Positions 24,698-36,000 of a stretch of 64,000 nt of DNA are shown here, piece after piece. The notes under the pieces were generated by a model. The model was not told the origin of the DNA. It made no database searches and was given only the letters and a program-made list of their open reading frames with translations. Location: the NCBI RefSeq assembly GCF_963576675.1, contig NC_088916.1, forward strand, positions 12,066,501 through 12,130,500. Direction: 5' to 3'. A program made the position numbers and the translations under genes. The stretch is from Euphorbia lathyris (Eukaryota; Streptophyta; Magnoliopsida; Malpighiales; Euphorbiaceae). Every line of letters begins with the position of its first letter. The first letter of the stretch is position 1.

Positions 24698-25507
24698 TTT
24701 TTGGTAGAAAAGGAAAGGAAAAAAACAAAACGAGACAGCTCAACCCGGGATCAGCCTAGGAAAACTGACCCCCACCACATCCTCAAAGATCAAGGACGAA
24801 ATGAAGACCGGAGGAGAAGAGAAGGTAGAAAGGCCCAACAAACCAGAGTGCCCTTCCAACGCAAGACGGTCCGCGACGCGGTTTTGCTCCCTATAAATAT
24901 GAGAAAACTTAATAGACTCGAAGGAGGACCCAATCCTTATAATGCCTTTAATAATATTCGAGCTATTCCGACAGACAGACTTGCCCTCAGAAATCATCTT
25001 AACTGCTTCTTGGTTATCAGACTCAACCAGAAGCTTCTTCACTCCAAGCTCCTTAGCCAGCTTCAGGCCCGAAAGAATCCCCCAAAGCTCGGCAGAAAAT
25101 GAAGAACCAATCCCTAAATTGTGAGAGAAGCCAGACACCCATCTGCCACCATCATCTCTAAGCACCCCTCCTGCGGCGATTCTCCCGTCCCTCAGATAAG
25201 AGCCATCAGTGTTAAGCTTAATCACACCTTCGTTCAACCTACACCAGCCTAAAAGATTGACCTACTTCCTCTGCACCACCCTAGCTAAGGGGTCTTCACC
25301 AAAGCTTTCAACCAAGGTACTGATCTTCTTAGAGAAGAAATCAAGGATATTTGGCATTGAAACCACTCCACCTCCAAACATCTCCTCATTCCTCTACCTC
25401 CAAATCTGATGGCACACCACCATAAAAAGAAGAACACCTTGATTCCCAGGCAAAAGAATCTCATTAATTCCATCCACAAACCAGTCATCTTTCCATCCCA
25501 TTATATT
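24698..25507 (-). mobile_element. 5'-truncated LINE fragment with RNase H domain (different family)
   Basis: Minus-strand insertion whose poly(A) appears as a T run near 24691-24702, flanked by TTTAATCTGTTTTTT (24683-24697 and 25508-25522). The minus strand encodes part of a zinc-binding reverse transcriptase tail (about 25488-25285). A frameshift or stop separates this from an RNase H domain at 25237-24743 (KLNTDGSYL, GGVLRDDGG, AELWGIL, VESDNQEAV). It is too diverged from the LINE at 23628 to be the same family. Because coding starts mid-ORF2, I treat it as a LINE rather than a host RNase H gene. Confidence 0.75.
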
Positions 25508-25719
25508 TTTAATCTGTTTTTTAATTATGTAATAACATTCTAAGATGTATTCTGTATTTAACTTACTTTTTTTGTATCCGAATGATCAATTGATTATATT
25601 TTACGTAAGTTTAGGAGAATAACTGAACATTTTATATAAATTAAGGGACTATCGGGATATTTTAAAAGTTCAGGGGTGAATCAAGTTTTTTGAACAGGTT
25701 CGGAGTACATAATGATGTA

Positions 25720-26233
25720 GGGTAAATTACACCCATGGCCACTGAACTTTATCATTTTAACATTATGGTCACTGAACTTCAATTTTTAATGATATGGCTA
25801 CTGAATTTTACACTTTTTAACACTGGTGACCACTCAACTTTAACTAACTCCTCAAAATGACCGTTAACGACATCAAAATGAAAATATTCAAGAATTAAAG
25901 TTGTTCAGAACGACGGTTACCATGAAACCACATTTTTTATTTTCCAAAATCACCTTTTTGGAGCTTTCTCTCTCTAAAAATTCACACTCTCTCCTAACCA
26001 AACAACACCTAAATGACCTCAAAACGAAAATTTTCAAGAATTAACATTCCTTATAATATCATTAATTTTTTGAATTTTTTTTATTTTGAGACCGTTAACG
26101 GTCGTTTTAAGGCGCTAAGTGGCCATCGATGTTGAAAGGTATAAACTTTAGTGGTCATACCGTTAAAAATTAAAGTTCAGTGGCCACAATGTTAAAATAG
26201 GTAAAGTTCAGTGGTTATGGTTGTAATTTATCC
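25720..26233. mobile_element. MULE-type MITE (GGGTAAATTAC, 'GTTCAGTGGCCA' family)
   Basis: Inverted ends GGGTAAATTACACCCATGG and a reverse ending GGTTGTAATTTATCC. Internal words such as CACTGAACTT recur inverted on the other arm. The 9-base duplication AATGATGTA lies at 25711-25719; its right copy was later split by the Helitron (AA at 26235-26236, TGATGTA at 26729-26735). Confidence 0.8.
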
Positions 26234-26236
26234 AAA

Positions 26237-26728
26237 TCTATATATATAATATAAAACTGTAACGATGGAGCTGGGGTGTCACTTCCTCCATTGTTAGTGA
26301 TAAAAAAATATAATATAATATATAATATATTAATTTTAATTATATTATTGTATTTATCTATAAAAGATTATTTTATCCGCACTATATCTAAGAGTCCTAC
26401 AGAATTTAAATTAATCCCTAAAATCTTTCTAATTATCTGCATATCTATCTATATTATATTATATAATATAAAACAGTAACGATGGAGTTGATGTGTCACT
26501 TTCTCCTTTTTTATTGATAAAAAATATAATATAATATATAATATATCAATTTTAATTATATTATTATATTTATCTGTAAAAAAAGATTATTTAAAGTAAA
26601 TGTAAAAATAAAATACTAATATTTAATTTATATAGCACATTTATATCATTAATTATAATTATTAGATTATATTTTTCTTAATATTTATATGTTAAGATGA
26701 ATTCGTGTATCGTACGGCCAAAAACTAG
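26237..26728 (+). mobile_element. Non-autonomous Helitron
   Basis: Starts TCTATATATATAATAT and ends AAAAACTAG after a degenerate hairpin (CGTGTATCGTACG). It sits exactly between A and T, as Helitrons do, and makes no target duplication. A second copy of the 5' signature (ATAAAACAGTAACGATGGAG) lies inside at about 26465. No Rep/helicase coding. Confidence 0.85.
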
Positions 26729-27140
26729 TGATGTATTAAGCCTCGGATTAATGAAGAAACAGAGCATATTTCGAATAGAATACAGGATTAAAATGTAAAT
26801 TTGTTTTATCTAAAAATAAAGTAGCAACACTTTATTTCAAAATTTAAAATAATAAAAAAATAGTTAAAATTAAAAAAAAAATTAAAGCTTTGGTTCAAAA
26901 AAAAAAAATTAAAGCTTAATACATATATATTAACAATTGGATAGAAAAAAAAATTATGAATAAAGGGTTTTATTACTGAATTTAACCCATAGATAGGTTA
27001 AGTTAGTGAGCAGCTAAATACCGCACTCAAATTACTATCACCGCCTTCATTTGGACTTTTTTGCCCTTCTCATAATTTTGATCAAAAACTAAAAATTCTC
27101 TCTCCAAAATCATAAACCCGAAAAACAATAATTGAAATTA

Positions 27141-27701
27141 GGATAATTAATTTACTAGTCCCTATATTTTGACAAAACACACTGTTTAGTCCCTATATTT
27201 TCAAAAACACATGATAAAGTCTCTAACCTTTTTCTCGATGAACTGTTTAGTCCCTAACGTTTTTCTCGATGAACTGTTTAGTCCCTGCCGTTAGACCCTC
27301 ATGAAGATTTTGTTAGTCAATTTGGATTTGCATTCTTCTTTTCCTTTATTTTCCTTTCCTTTAAACTCTAATACATCTGAAATCAACTTTGAGTGTTCTT
27401 CTTCTTGATTTTCTTCTTAATCATTCAAATTCGTAAGCATTAAGTCTGTTCTTTTTCTTGTTTTCCATACAAATAGCTTCTTCTTCTAAATTGGATTTCC
27501 TCTTCTAAAGTTTGAAGGTAAATAGTAAAGGGTAATTTAGTCATTTCCGAAGTCATAAATGGTAAAAAAATCTAACAAACAGGCGGAAGGACTAAACAGT
27601 TCACTGAGAAAAAGGTTAGGGACCTTACCATGTGTTTTTAAAAATACAAGGACTAAACAGTGTGTTTTATCAAAATACAGGGACTAATAAATTAATTACC
27701 C
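27141..27701. mobile_element. MULE-type foldback MITE with 9-bp target duplication
   Basis: Ends GGATAATTAATT and AATTAATTACCC in inverted arrangement, with arms repeating GTTTAGTCCCTA in both directions. A perfect 9-base duplication TTGAAATTA flanks it (27132-27140, 27702-27710). Confidence 0.88.
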
Positions 27702-27940
27702 TTGAAATTATGAAAATAATTGATGTGTAACAACCTGAACCACGAAAATGGACGATTACGAGTCGGAAACATTAAAATTTATGTTTTTTTATCAAAGAAC
27801 TCATGAAAATAATACATATTTTTCATGACGATTTTGTATTTTTTGTCACAAAAAATTGGGGAATTTTGCATTTTTCGTTATAAAAAATTGAACGATTTAG
27901 TATTTTTCGTCACTAAAAATTTTACGATTTTGCACATTCA

Positions 27941-28150
27941 AAATTTGGCCTAAACGGATGCGGCATCCGTCCGGCCCATGGTGGGGGCGGACGTGGCACT
28001 CCGCCCCACCAATGGTGAGAACGGATGGCGCATCCGCCCGGCCCATGGTGGGGGCGGATGCGCCATCCGTTCTTGCCATGGGTCGGTCGGAGTGCCGCGT
28101 CCGCCCCCACCATGGGCCGAACGGATGCCGCATCCGTTTAGGCCAAATTT
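27941..28150. repeat. GC-rich palindrome (63-base outer arms, inner arms)
   Basis: 27941-28003 pairs with 28088-28150, and 28018-28038 pairs with 28053-28073. The region is rich in CpG (GGATGCGGCATCC, CCATGGTGGGGGCGG) amid AT-rich DNA. All overlapping ORFs are by-products of the palindrome. Confidence 0.85.
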
Positions 28151-28258
28151 TAAATTTTTCTCTCAAATTTTTTTTCTCAAATTTTGAATCAAAAATTATG
28201 CAAAGGGTAAAATTGTCAAAAGATGACGGTAGTAAGGAATTTAAGGGCGGTAAATAGC

Positions 28259-30587
28259 AATACCCAATTAGTTATTATCAACTTAGTCTTGAAGTTTCTA
28301 AAAAAAAAAAAAAAAGTTTTGAAATTGATAATATTTAATAAATTAGCTTAACAAATATAATTAATTTTAATACCTAAAATTTTGTCGAGCTTAATTTATC
28401 AAATATTAACAACTTCAAAGCTAAAATGATACCTAAATTTTGATTTGGGTCAAATTGAACATGTATCTCAACTTTAGGTGTCAAATTGATCTTTAATTCA
28501 AAAATTAATTGGCTCCTGAACTTATAATAAAGTGTTAGTTGACTCCTTTAACTTGCTTAAAATGATATAATTAACTCTTTAAGTCCATATGGCGGAACAA
28601 TATTAGTTTTGTACAATTTAAAATATATATCACTTTTAGGCATGTCCATAGATCGGGCTGGACTGGGCTCGAGCTAGGTCTAACGAGCTTAGACCTGTAA
28701 ATCTCTTACCTAAGCCCAGCCTAGTCCAACCCACTAATAATTTAAACGGGCTCGGGCTACAAACAATATCTCAAACCCAACTTAGTAAAGCCCAACTCCA
28801 AAAATAAAATTATATTATTAAAAAAATAATAATTTTTATCTAATAGTACATAATATAAATTTTAAAAAACATAACAAAAATAAAAACTATTGTTCCATTA
28901 AGGGAAAATTTTAACAAAATAATTGACAAGTCAATAATTTCATTAATTACTATATATTTATACTTGTCGCAAAATATTATCAATTCATATAAACGGTATA
29001 AAGCTTTATTTACATCACTCTTTCCCTATTAGTCAATCGAGTCTCCAGCCCGCTACATATTTACTTCAATCCAACTGCTAAAACCAAAATATCTAACCAG
29101 TCTACTACTAAAAAAATATTACATCAATCCCCTAACAGTTCACTACAGTGAAGTTTACTAAAGAAGATAGGACATCAATAACTATATGCTCTTTCCAAAA
29201 CAAGCTAGACTCCTTCCCTGACCTTGCCCTTACACCACAAAACAACCCAAAAACCCTAGCTTCTTTTTTATCATAACTTCCATTGGGGAAATAATCACGG
29301 GCTTATGGACCTGAACCAAGTCCTTCAAAACACTAATTGTGCATGAATTGCCCAACCCTATGATAGTTCCAACTTAAGAGACTCAAAACCTCAGGTAGGT
29401 CTGATTAAAAGAAATATTCATTTTCTGATTGGATATCTGTGTCAATAAGCATGTTGATTTCTTCATCTGTACGAGGTATTTTTGGATGAAATATGAGTGC
29501 TGACTTATTTGACTGGTCGGCCTTCATGGTAGAGTTGTGCTTTTTTTATGCTGACATTGAAACTGTTTACAGGTGTGCTGCCATTACTATTGATAATGTT
29601 CCTTGACTTATGGTGGAAGGGAATAGAAAACTTGGCTCCAGCTACTACCGTCGTGCACTGGAAACTGTAGTGGTATTCTCATTTGTTGTCTTTATAGGAT
29701 CACACGACCACTCCTTCCCTATTTATGATCCTAACTTTTTACCATATGCTCTAAGAAAGCTACCACACCGTCGTTCGTATGTCTATCAAGGTTGCCAAAT
29801 AATAAACTACAAAATCGGTCTTAGTGCCCCCATAATACCATAATAGAAGCAAAAACTAGGCAATCTTTCATATCGAAAATCAATCCATATCTAATTTCCA
29901 TCACTGCATTTTAGTTTTTGCCCACATTTGATTGGTTTACGAACATCAATCATAACTTTGGTCCTTTGATAATTTATGCGTAGCTTTATAAAGTTTACTG
30001 GGCTATATCTGATGTAAGAGCCAATTTGGTCCCCTAAGATTTTGCATGTAGTTTATGTTTGAAAGCCTACTCGAAGGATCTGAGTTTTGAACTCATGTAA
30101 TCAAGTGGTTAAGGTCAACTTGGACAGCATGCTCCGCAGTACCTAGCTGACGATTCTGATTAAAGGTCTAAGGACTATCATTGAGAACTCGGTTCATATC
30201 GAGTTCATGATAAAACCGGAATAAGTATTTGCCTTCTAAGTCAGTTTCAACAATCGTTACTCCTTTCACATATCTTCAGATAGATGCGAGAGTATTACGC
30301 ACAATGTCTGAAGTGTATTGCTTTAATTTTCAAGAATTTTCTAACGATAAAGAACCAGTCATGATACCCATCATTTTGAATGTGCCCCTCACATAGAACA
30401 AGTCCTTCTATGCAGTCATCATTAAGGCAAAAGCATAAGAATCCATTATCTCTTTGCCTTTGTCCATGTCGAAGTCTGAAAGAATTAAAGGGATTAATCT
30501 GAAAAAATGATGCAAATGAAGTAGTGGAAGCTGATTAATTAGAGAAGAATAATCAAAATTTAGGTTAAACCGCAAACTATCTTAATA
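28259..30587. other. Intergenic stretch with repeat fragments, no gene recognised
   Basis: 28632-28800 is a fragment of the GGGCTCGGGC/GGCCCGGTCC-type interspersed repeat also seen at 56740 and 63640. 29030-30540 is of ordinary base composition with many short ORFs (the longest recognisable stretch is near 29610-29843) but no domain I can name. It could be a decayed retroelement. Confidence 0.45.
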
Positions 30588-30985
30588 GGGTGTTTGTTGG
30601 AGGGGATATATGAGTGGAATAAGAGTAAAAAACGAGATAACTTATCTCATCTTTGTTTGAGAAATAAGAAGATGAGACAAATGAGGGATATGTCTCTTAT
30701 CCCTACAATCTTATACTTAAGAGAGAGTGGTATAAAAGAGTGAGATAAACTTCTATAATTTTAATGAGATAGAAAAGTCCATATTAGCTCCTCAAATCAA
30801 TATTATGCAGTTTAAGTGAGGGTAATATAGTAAAAATATAATATTTTATCTCTATCTTTATACTACAAAACAAACATGGAATAATAATTCTTAATATTCT
30901 TATTTTTATCAATCCCAATCTCTTATCTTTATCCACATCCCAACATTTATCTTTATCTTTATTCCCGTAACATACCAAATACCCC
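30588..30985. mobile_element. MITE with GGGTGTTTG ends
   Basis: Starts GGGTGTTTGTTGGAGG and ends ACCAAATACCCC, with inverted internal words (GAGATAACTTATCTC region versus TTATCTTTATC). TAATA flanks both sides (30583-30587, 30986-30990); a 3-bp TAA duplication as in PIF/Harbinger (Tourist) MITEs is a likely reading. Confidence 0.65.
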
Positions 30986-30993
30986 TAATAGAT

Positions 30994-31546
30994 AGGGATG
31001 TAAATGGGGCGGGGATTACCCGTCCCCGATAGGGCCCCGCCCCGTCGGGGACGGATAATCCCCGCACCGTTTTATTATGGAGCGGGGATGGGGACTAATA
31101 TGTGCCCCCTTAGCGGGGCCCGCCTCGCGGGATCCCCGAACCCGTCCCGTATTATGCGCCGCGGGGATTTCCGATGGATTACCCGTTTAATCTCCGATAA
31201 CATATTATTAATCATAGAAAATAAAAAATACGCATAGAAAAACTTGAACCTGTGATTAATCCGATCCAAATGCTCTACCTCTATTTCACTCTACATCTAT
31301 TTGTTCATTATATTCTCTTGTTTTCTTTCTTTTTTTCTCTATTCTTTTGATTTACTTCTTTTTTCATATATTCTTTTAAACTTTAAATGGGTAAACAGGA
31401 ATACTCGCGGGTTAGAAATTCCCCACGGGACGGGGATGAATTTTGTCCCTACTTGTTTCGCGGGGCGGGTATATGGGATTCCCCATTTAGTCGGGGAACG
31501 GGGATGGGAACTCCAATCCCTGCCTTGCTCCGATCCGTTTACATCC
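30994..31546. mobile_element. GC-rich MITE with GGGATGTAAA ends (hAT-like)
   Basis: Starts TAGGGATGTAAATGGGG and ends CCGTTTACATCC, with GC-rich subterminal blocks (CGGGGATTACCCG, GGGGACGG) in both arms and an AT-rich centre. Similar elements are common in dicots. The target duplication was not resolved. The ORFs overlapping it are by-products. Confidence 0.65.
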
Positions 31547-31727
31547 AAAACCCTACACTCCAAAAGGAGACACCATTCATTATATGTACATATTTTAACA
31601 TTATAAACACATTAATATTACTTTTCCTACTTTTCCTACTTTTCCTAGAATCTGAAAACAATGACCTAGCCCCTTCTCAGCCGCCACCCTTCACAGTTGC
31701 CGCCACTACATCTTCACCGTGCACGCC

Positions 31728-33043
31728 ATGATTTCCGAATCGGAGGACTTTGTGGGCATTGGAGTTCTCTTCCATCCAAAGCTAAGATTCGCCGGAACTA
31801 TACCTCCTGCAAAGACACCTCCCTCCTTTGCGGCGATCCTACAAAAAACGATTCCCAAGTCGATTACCTCGACGGCTCCGATATCCACCATTGGAGGTAT
31901 TCGTTCAGTGAAAATTTCACAGGAGGCCTATGAACGCAGAGTGGAGGCTTGCCGGCATTCTTTGATTAGGCGTCTCGTTTTATCGAAAGGAGAAACGCCC
32001 TGGAAAGTAGGAGATTTGAAGGAAAGACTAACTCAGGTATGGGGATTGACAGAGTCTTGGCGTTTAATCTCGATTGTCAAGGGTTTTTTCAGGTTTTCTT
32101 GAATTCCAAATAGGCAAAGATGCTGGTTCTGAGCAAAGTCCTAATTGCTGTTAAGCCAGGGACATTCAGGCTGCAGGCCTGGGTGCCAGATTTTGACCCC
32201 TTTGCTGTCAAAGCAACTACAACTCAGGTCTGGGTACGGCTCTACTCGTTGCCCTGGGAGTACTGGGATCCTCAGATTTTAGCAGACATTGCAAAAGGGC
32301 TTGGAACTCTAATGTGATTCGATAACGCGTCACTCGAAGGAGAGTTTGGACACTTTGCCAAAATGCTGATAGATGTCGATTTGCTCGATGAGCTACCTAC
32401 TCAGTTGGGAATTGAGAGACTCGGGAAACAATTCTGGATAGATGTGGTTTATGAAAAGCTTCTGAGCTTCTGTAAAGTATGCTCCTCTATAGGACACATG
32501 GCCTATGATTGTAGGAAGAATAAGCCGCCGGTGGAGACTAAGAAAAAGCCAGAACATGAGCGACAGAAAACAGCGATACCAGTTAAAGCCGCTTCGAACA
32601 GACTTTTGACGGATTTACACATCAATGAGGAAGTGGTCCCCGATGTCAATAATATCAATAAGGTTGCGACAGATTCACAGGTGAATGGAAAGCGGGCTCC
32701 TAACGCCAATGATCTCAATGAGGTTTTGACAGATTTGCACGTGAATGAGGATGCGGCTCCCAATTTTAATGATGAGGGAAACTAGGAGGCTTTTAAGGAA
32801 GAGGGAGTAATTAGGCCATCATCCCCGGGAAACAGCAATCTTAACAACTCAGTTAACTGTAGCTCCCCGAGGGAGGAAAGCTCGGTCCCGCGCAAAGAGC
32901 CAACATGGGCTGATCAAATGGCGTTGGAGGAAGGGGAATGGCAGCAAGTTACGAAGAACAAGAAACATAGCTCAGACTCTGGATCGTCGAAAACAGCAAC
33001 CCACAATAAACGGGTCAGTAAACCCCCAGTACGTTTTAAATGA
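31728..33043 (+). pseudogene. LINE ORF1 (DUF4283-type, zinc knuckle), broken
   Basis: Reading starts at ATG 31728 (MISESEDFVGIG). It includes the DUF4283-type region: WKVGDLKERL, then a frame change near 32100, then FRLQAWVPDFDPF and WVRLYSLPWEYW. It ends in a CCHC zinc knuckle (CKVCSSIGHMAYDC, about 32470-32511). Stops at 32315-32317 and 32783-32785 and the frameshift near 32100 disable it. The tail is Lys/Ser-rich. In plant L1 elements ORF1 binds the RNA. Its final TGA overlaps the ORF2 start as ATGA at 33040-33043. Confidence 0.85.
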
Positions 33044-36000
33044 AAGTTTTATACTGGAATTGCAGCGAGATCCATAACTCGGAGACCCAAAGGTTCTTGT
33101 ATAATTTGTGTACGAAGCACAAGCCGGACTTCTTATGTATAGCTGAACCTATGGTCAGCAGGAATGTGATTAATAACTCTTTCTGGAGCAGTATCAGTAT
33201 GTCTTTTCTCGTAGCTAACCAGCGGGACAGGGAAACTCTCTGGCTCTTTAAATCAAACAGTTTGAATTCGACGGTTTCAGTTACATTTACACATGAGCAG
33301 TTTATTCTAATTACTTGCTCTAACCCTGCCTCTACACAGTATTGCTGTTTTGTTTATGGTAGTATATGTGCAAATCGTAGGAAGGATATGTTTGATGGAA
33401 TCACGCAACTTTATGGGCTAAATCAGGGACAATGGTTAATCATTGGGGATTTTAATGCTATAACAGGGGCGCATGAGAAGACGGGACGTCCCCCTGCCAC
33501 GGGTCCTTGCCGTGACTTTAGAGGTTTTTTAGAATCTGATAACTAGATTGATGTCCCATCCGCTGGTCCGCTTTACACCTGGTGCAATGGAAGAAGGGGT
33601 TCAGCCAGGGTCAACTGCAGATTTGACAAGGCTTTGATCTCGGAACAATTAAATGAGAATCGGGTCTGCCAAAGCACGGTCTTGAATAGGCTTCATTCTG
33701 ATCATCATCCGATTTTTTTTACATATATGATGGAGCCCATCTCCTTTGCGCAGTTCCGCTTCCAGAAAATGTGGACGCTCCATCCGGGGTTTAGCCAAGT
33801 GGTCAGAGAGTATTGGCACGGTCAACATCCCAATCTCGCTCCTATGCACCTCATTTGTCACAAGCTCAGGGGTCTAAGGCCTCTTCTCCGAAGCTGGAAC
33901 AAAACGGTTTTTGGTCACCTTGATAAAAACATTGAAGAATGTGAAAGAAAATTGCAGGAAATTCAGATGGAGCTCTCTTTAGGGTCTGACTCGGAGAAGC
34001 TTGAAAGGGAGCGAATTGCACAATCTAATTTGGAGGAACATTTGCTGCGGAAAGAAGTTTATCTCAAGGAGCATAGTAGAGTAAGGTGGCTGGAGGTGGG
34101 TGACCGCAATAGTGCATTCTTTCACCGAACAGCGGCGAGGCGACGCACCAATAAGGGTATGTTGGTGCTTGAAGTAAATGGTGAATTAATAACTGATTTA
34201 GACACTATTTCTAGCAAGGTTATTGAATACTATGAAGAGCTTTTTAAAAATCCACTGGGACCCTCCGACCTTACTGACATCCGCAGAATTATCCCCCGTT
34301 CAATCACTGATGATGAAAATGATTCACTGCTCAAAAGGTCGAATACCAATGAAATCAAGCAAGCGGTTATGGCAATGGACGGTTCTAGCGTGCCGGGCCC
34401 GGATGGCTTCACGGGCCATTTCTTTCAAGCATGTTGGGATATTGTCGGGCCAGATGTGTGTAAGTTGGTCCGCTGGTTCTTTGATAATGGCTCGATTGAC
34501 TCAGGATTAAATTATAGCATAATGGCTTTAATTCCGAAGGTAGAGGGGGCTGTTCGGCTCGACCAATTTTGTCTGATAGTGATGAGCAATTTCTGTTACA
34601 AGCTGATCACAAAGATTATGACTAATAGGCTTGCTCCGGTGGCCAGCCGGATCGTGTCGGATAATCAATTTGGCTTTATACAGGGGCACAAAGTACAGCA
34701 GTGCATTGTAGTTGCGTCTGAAGGAGTGAATTGTATTAATAAGCGATGCTTTGGAGGGAATATGGCGTTCAAGGTTGACATCAAGAAAGCGTTTGACACG
34801 CTCGACTGGAATTTCTTGCTTGAGGTTTTAGAATCATTTGGGTTTTCATTGAAGTTCAGGGATTATCTTCTAAATTTATTGTCGTCTTCCAGAATATCCA
34901 TTATGACTTCTCAGGGCCCAAGGGGCAACTTTGCTTGTTCTCGGGGGGTTCGACAGGGTGACTCGCTATCCCCCATTCTGTTTGGAATAGCGGAGGACTA
35001 CCTTAGTCGGCTTCTTTCACGCTCAGTGTCGGATGGCCAGCTCTCGCCTATGCAATACTCAAGGGATTATCTCTTTCATACGCACCTGCTTTATGCAGAC
35101 GATGTTATCATATTCTGTAGAGCCACGCTTGCAAACGCCAGGGCTCTTGGTGAAATTTTCATAAATTATGGTGGGTTATCAGGTCAAATTGTTAATTGGC
35201 AGAAATCGGAGTCCTACTTCGGCGATTACATCTCCGTGCAACGTCGCTCGCGGCTTGCATCTGTCACGGGTATCAGAATTGGCTCTCTCCCATTCCGTTA
35301 TTTGGGGGTTCCATTATTCCGAGGAGCGCCAAAGCGTGGGCATTTGGAGGCATTGTGTGATCAGATATCAGCTAAATTTGCTAATTGGATGGGAGCCTCT
35401 CTCTCTATGGCTGGGTGGCTTACACTGGTTAATTCAGTGATCACAGGTTCACTTACACACTCATTTTCGGTTTATAAGTGGCCGCGGGGGCTTTTGAAAA
35501 GACTATCTTCTCAGATGCGGAATTTTGTCTGGAGTGGGAGCATACTCTCGCGGAAAATTGTAACAGTATCGTGGTCTATCTGTCAGAAGCCATTGCAATC
35601 TGGTGGGCTTGGTATCAAAGAACTGGATAGGTTTAATACTGCTTTGTTGGGTAATCTGGCTTGGGGGTTGGTTGTAGAGAATTCTTACTAGCTGGACCTA
35701 TTGCGCTCGCGGTTCCTCTGTCCGGCGGGCATCCCAAAAGCTCAGGTAGCAATGTCGACAATATGGCACTCACTGAAAGCAGCATACTTGCTTTTAAGGG
35801 ATCATAGTAAGTGGTTTATTGGGGAAACGTCTAATCTCAGTTTCTGGACAGCGGAATGGATAAACCCAACCGTAGCAAATATGCTGGATATTCCGCTTGC
35901 TTCTCAACGAGAGCTGACTCACAGGGTGGATGATTTCTTAACCGACAATCGCTGGGAGAATTTAAATCAATTTCCGGAGGAGATTATGGCTGCAATTGAG

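Larger units (their letters stand above)
24668..26742. mobile_element. Foldback MITE (GGCTTAATACATC family), partial and interrupted three times
   Basis: Pieces at about 24668-24697, 25508-25719 and 26729-26742 align in order to the right half of the intact family members at 37294-37806 and 39526-40037. The final piece is the terminal TGATGTATTAAGCC. The left half is missing. The interruptions are a LINE fragment, a second MITE and a Helitron. Confidence 0.7.
27013..28258. mobile_element. Large foldback element with GC-rich palindromic core, interrupted by a MITE
   Basis: The left arm starts GCTAAATACCGC and the right arm ends GCGGTAAATAGC in reverse complement. Inner arm segments (CATAATTTT / AAAATTATG) also pair. 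The centre (27941-28150) is a GC-rich palindrome. The MITE 27141-27701 sits in the left arm. No target duplication was resolved, so the outer limits are approximate. Confidence 0.6.

Noticed and set aside
24740..25237. Host RNase H-like protein gene
   Set aside because: Poly(A) at one end, a 15-base target duplication and an upstream reverse-transcriptase tail show it is a truncated LINE.
27897..28257. Four overlapping ORFs on both strands in GC-rich DNA
   Set aside because: They are mirror readings of a palindrome with repetitive composition.
31004..31563. Pro/Arg-rich ORFs at 31.0-31.6 kb
   Set aside because: They lie in the GC-rich arms of a MITE.
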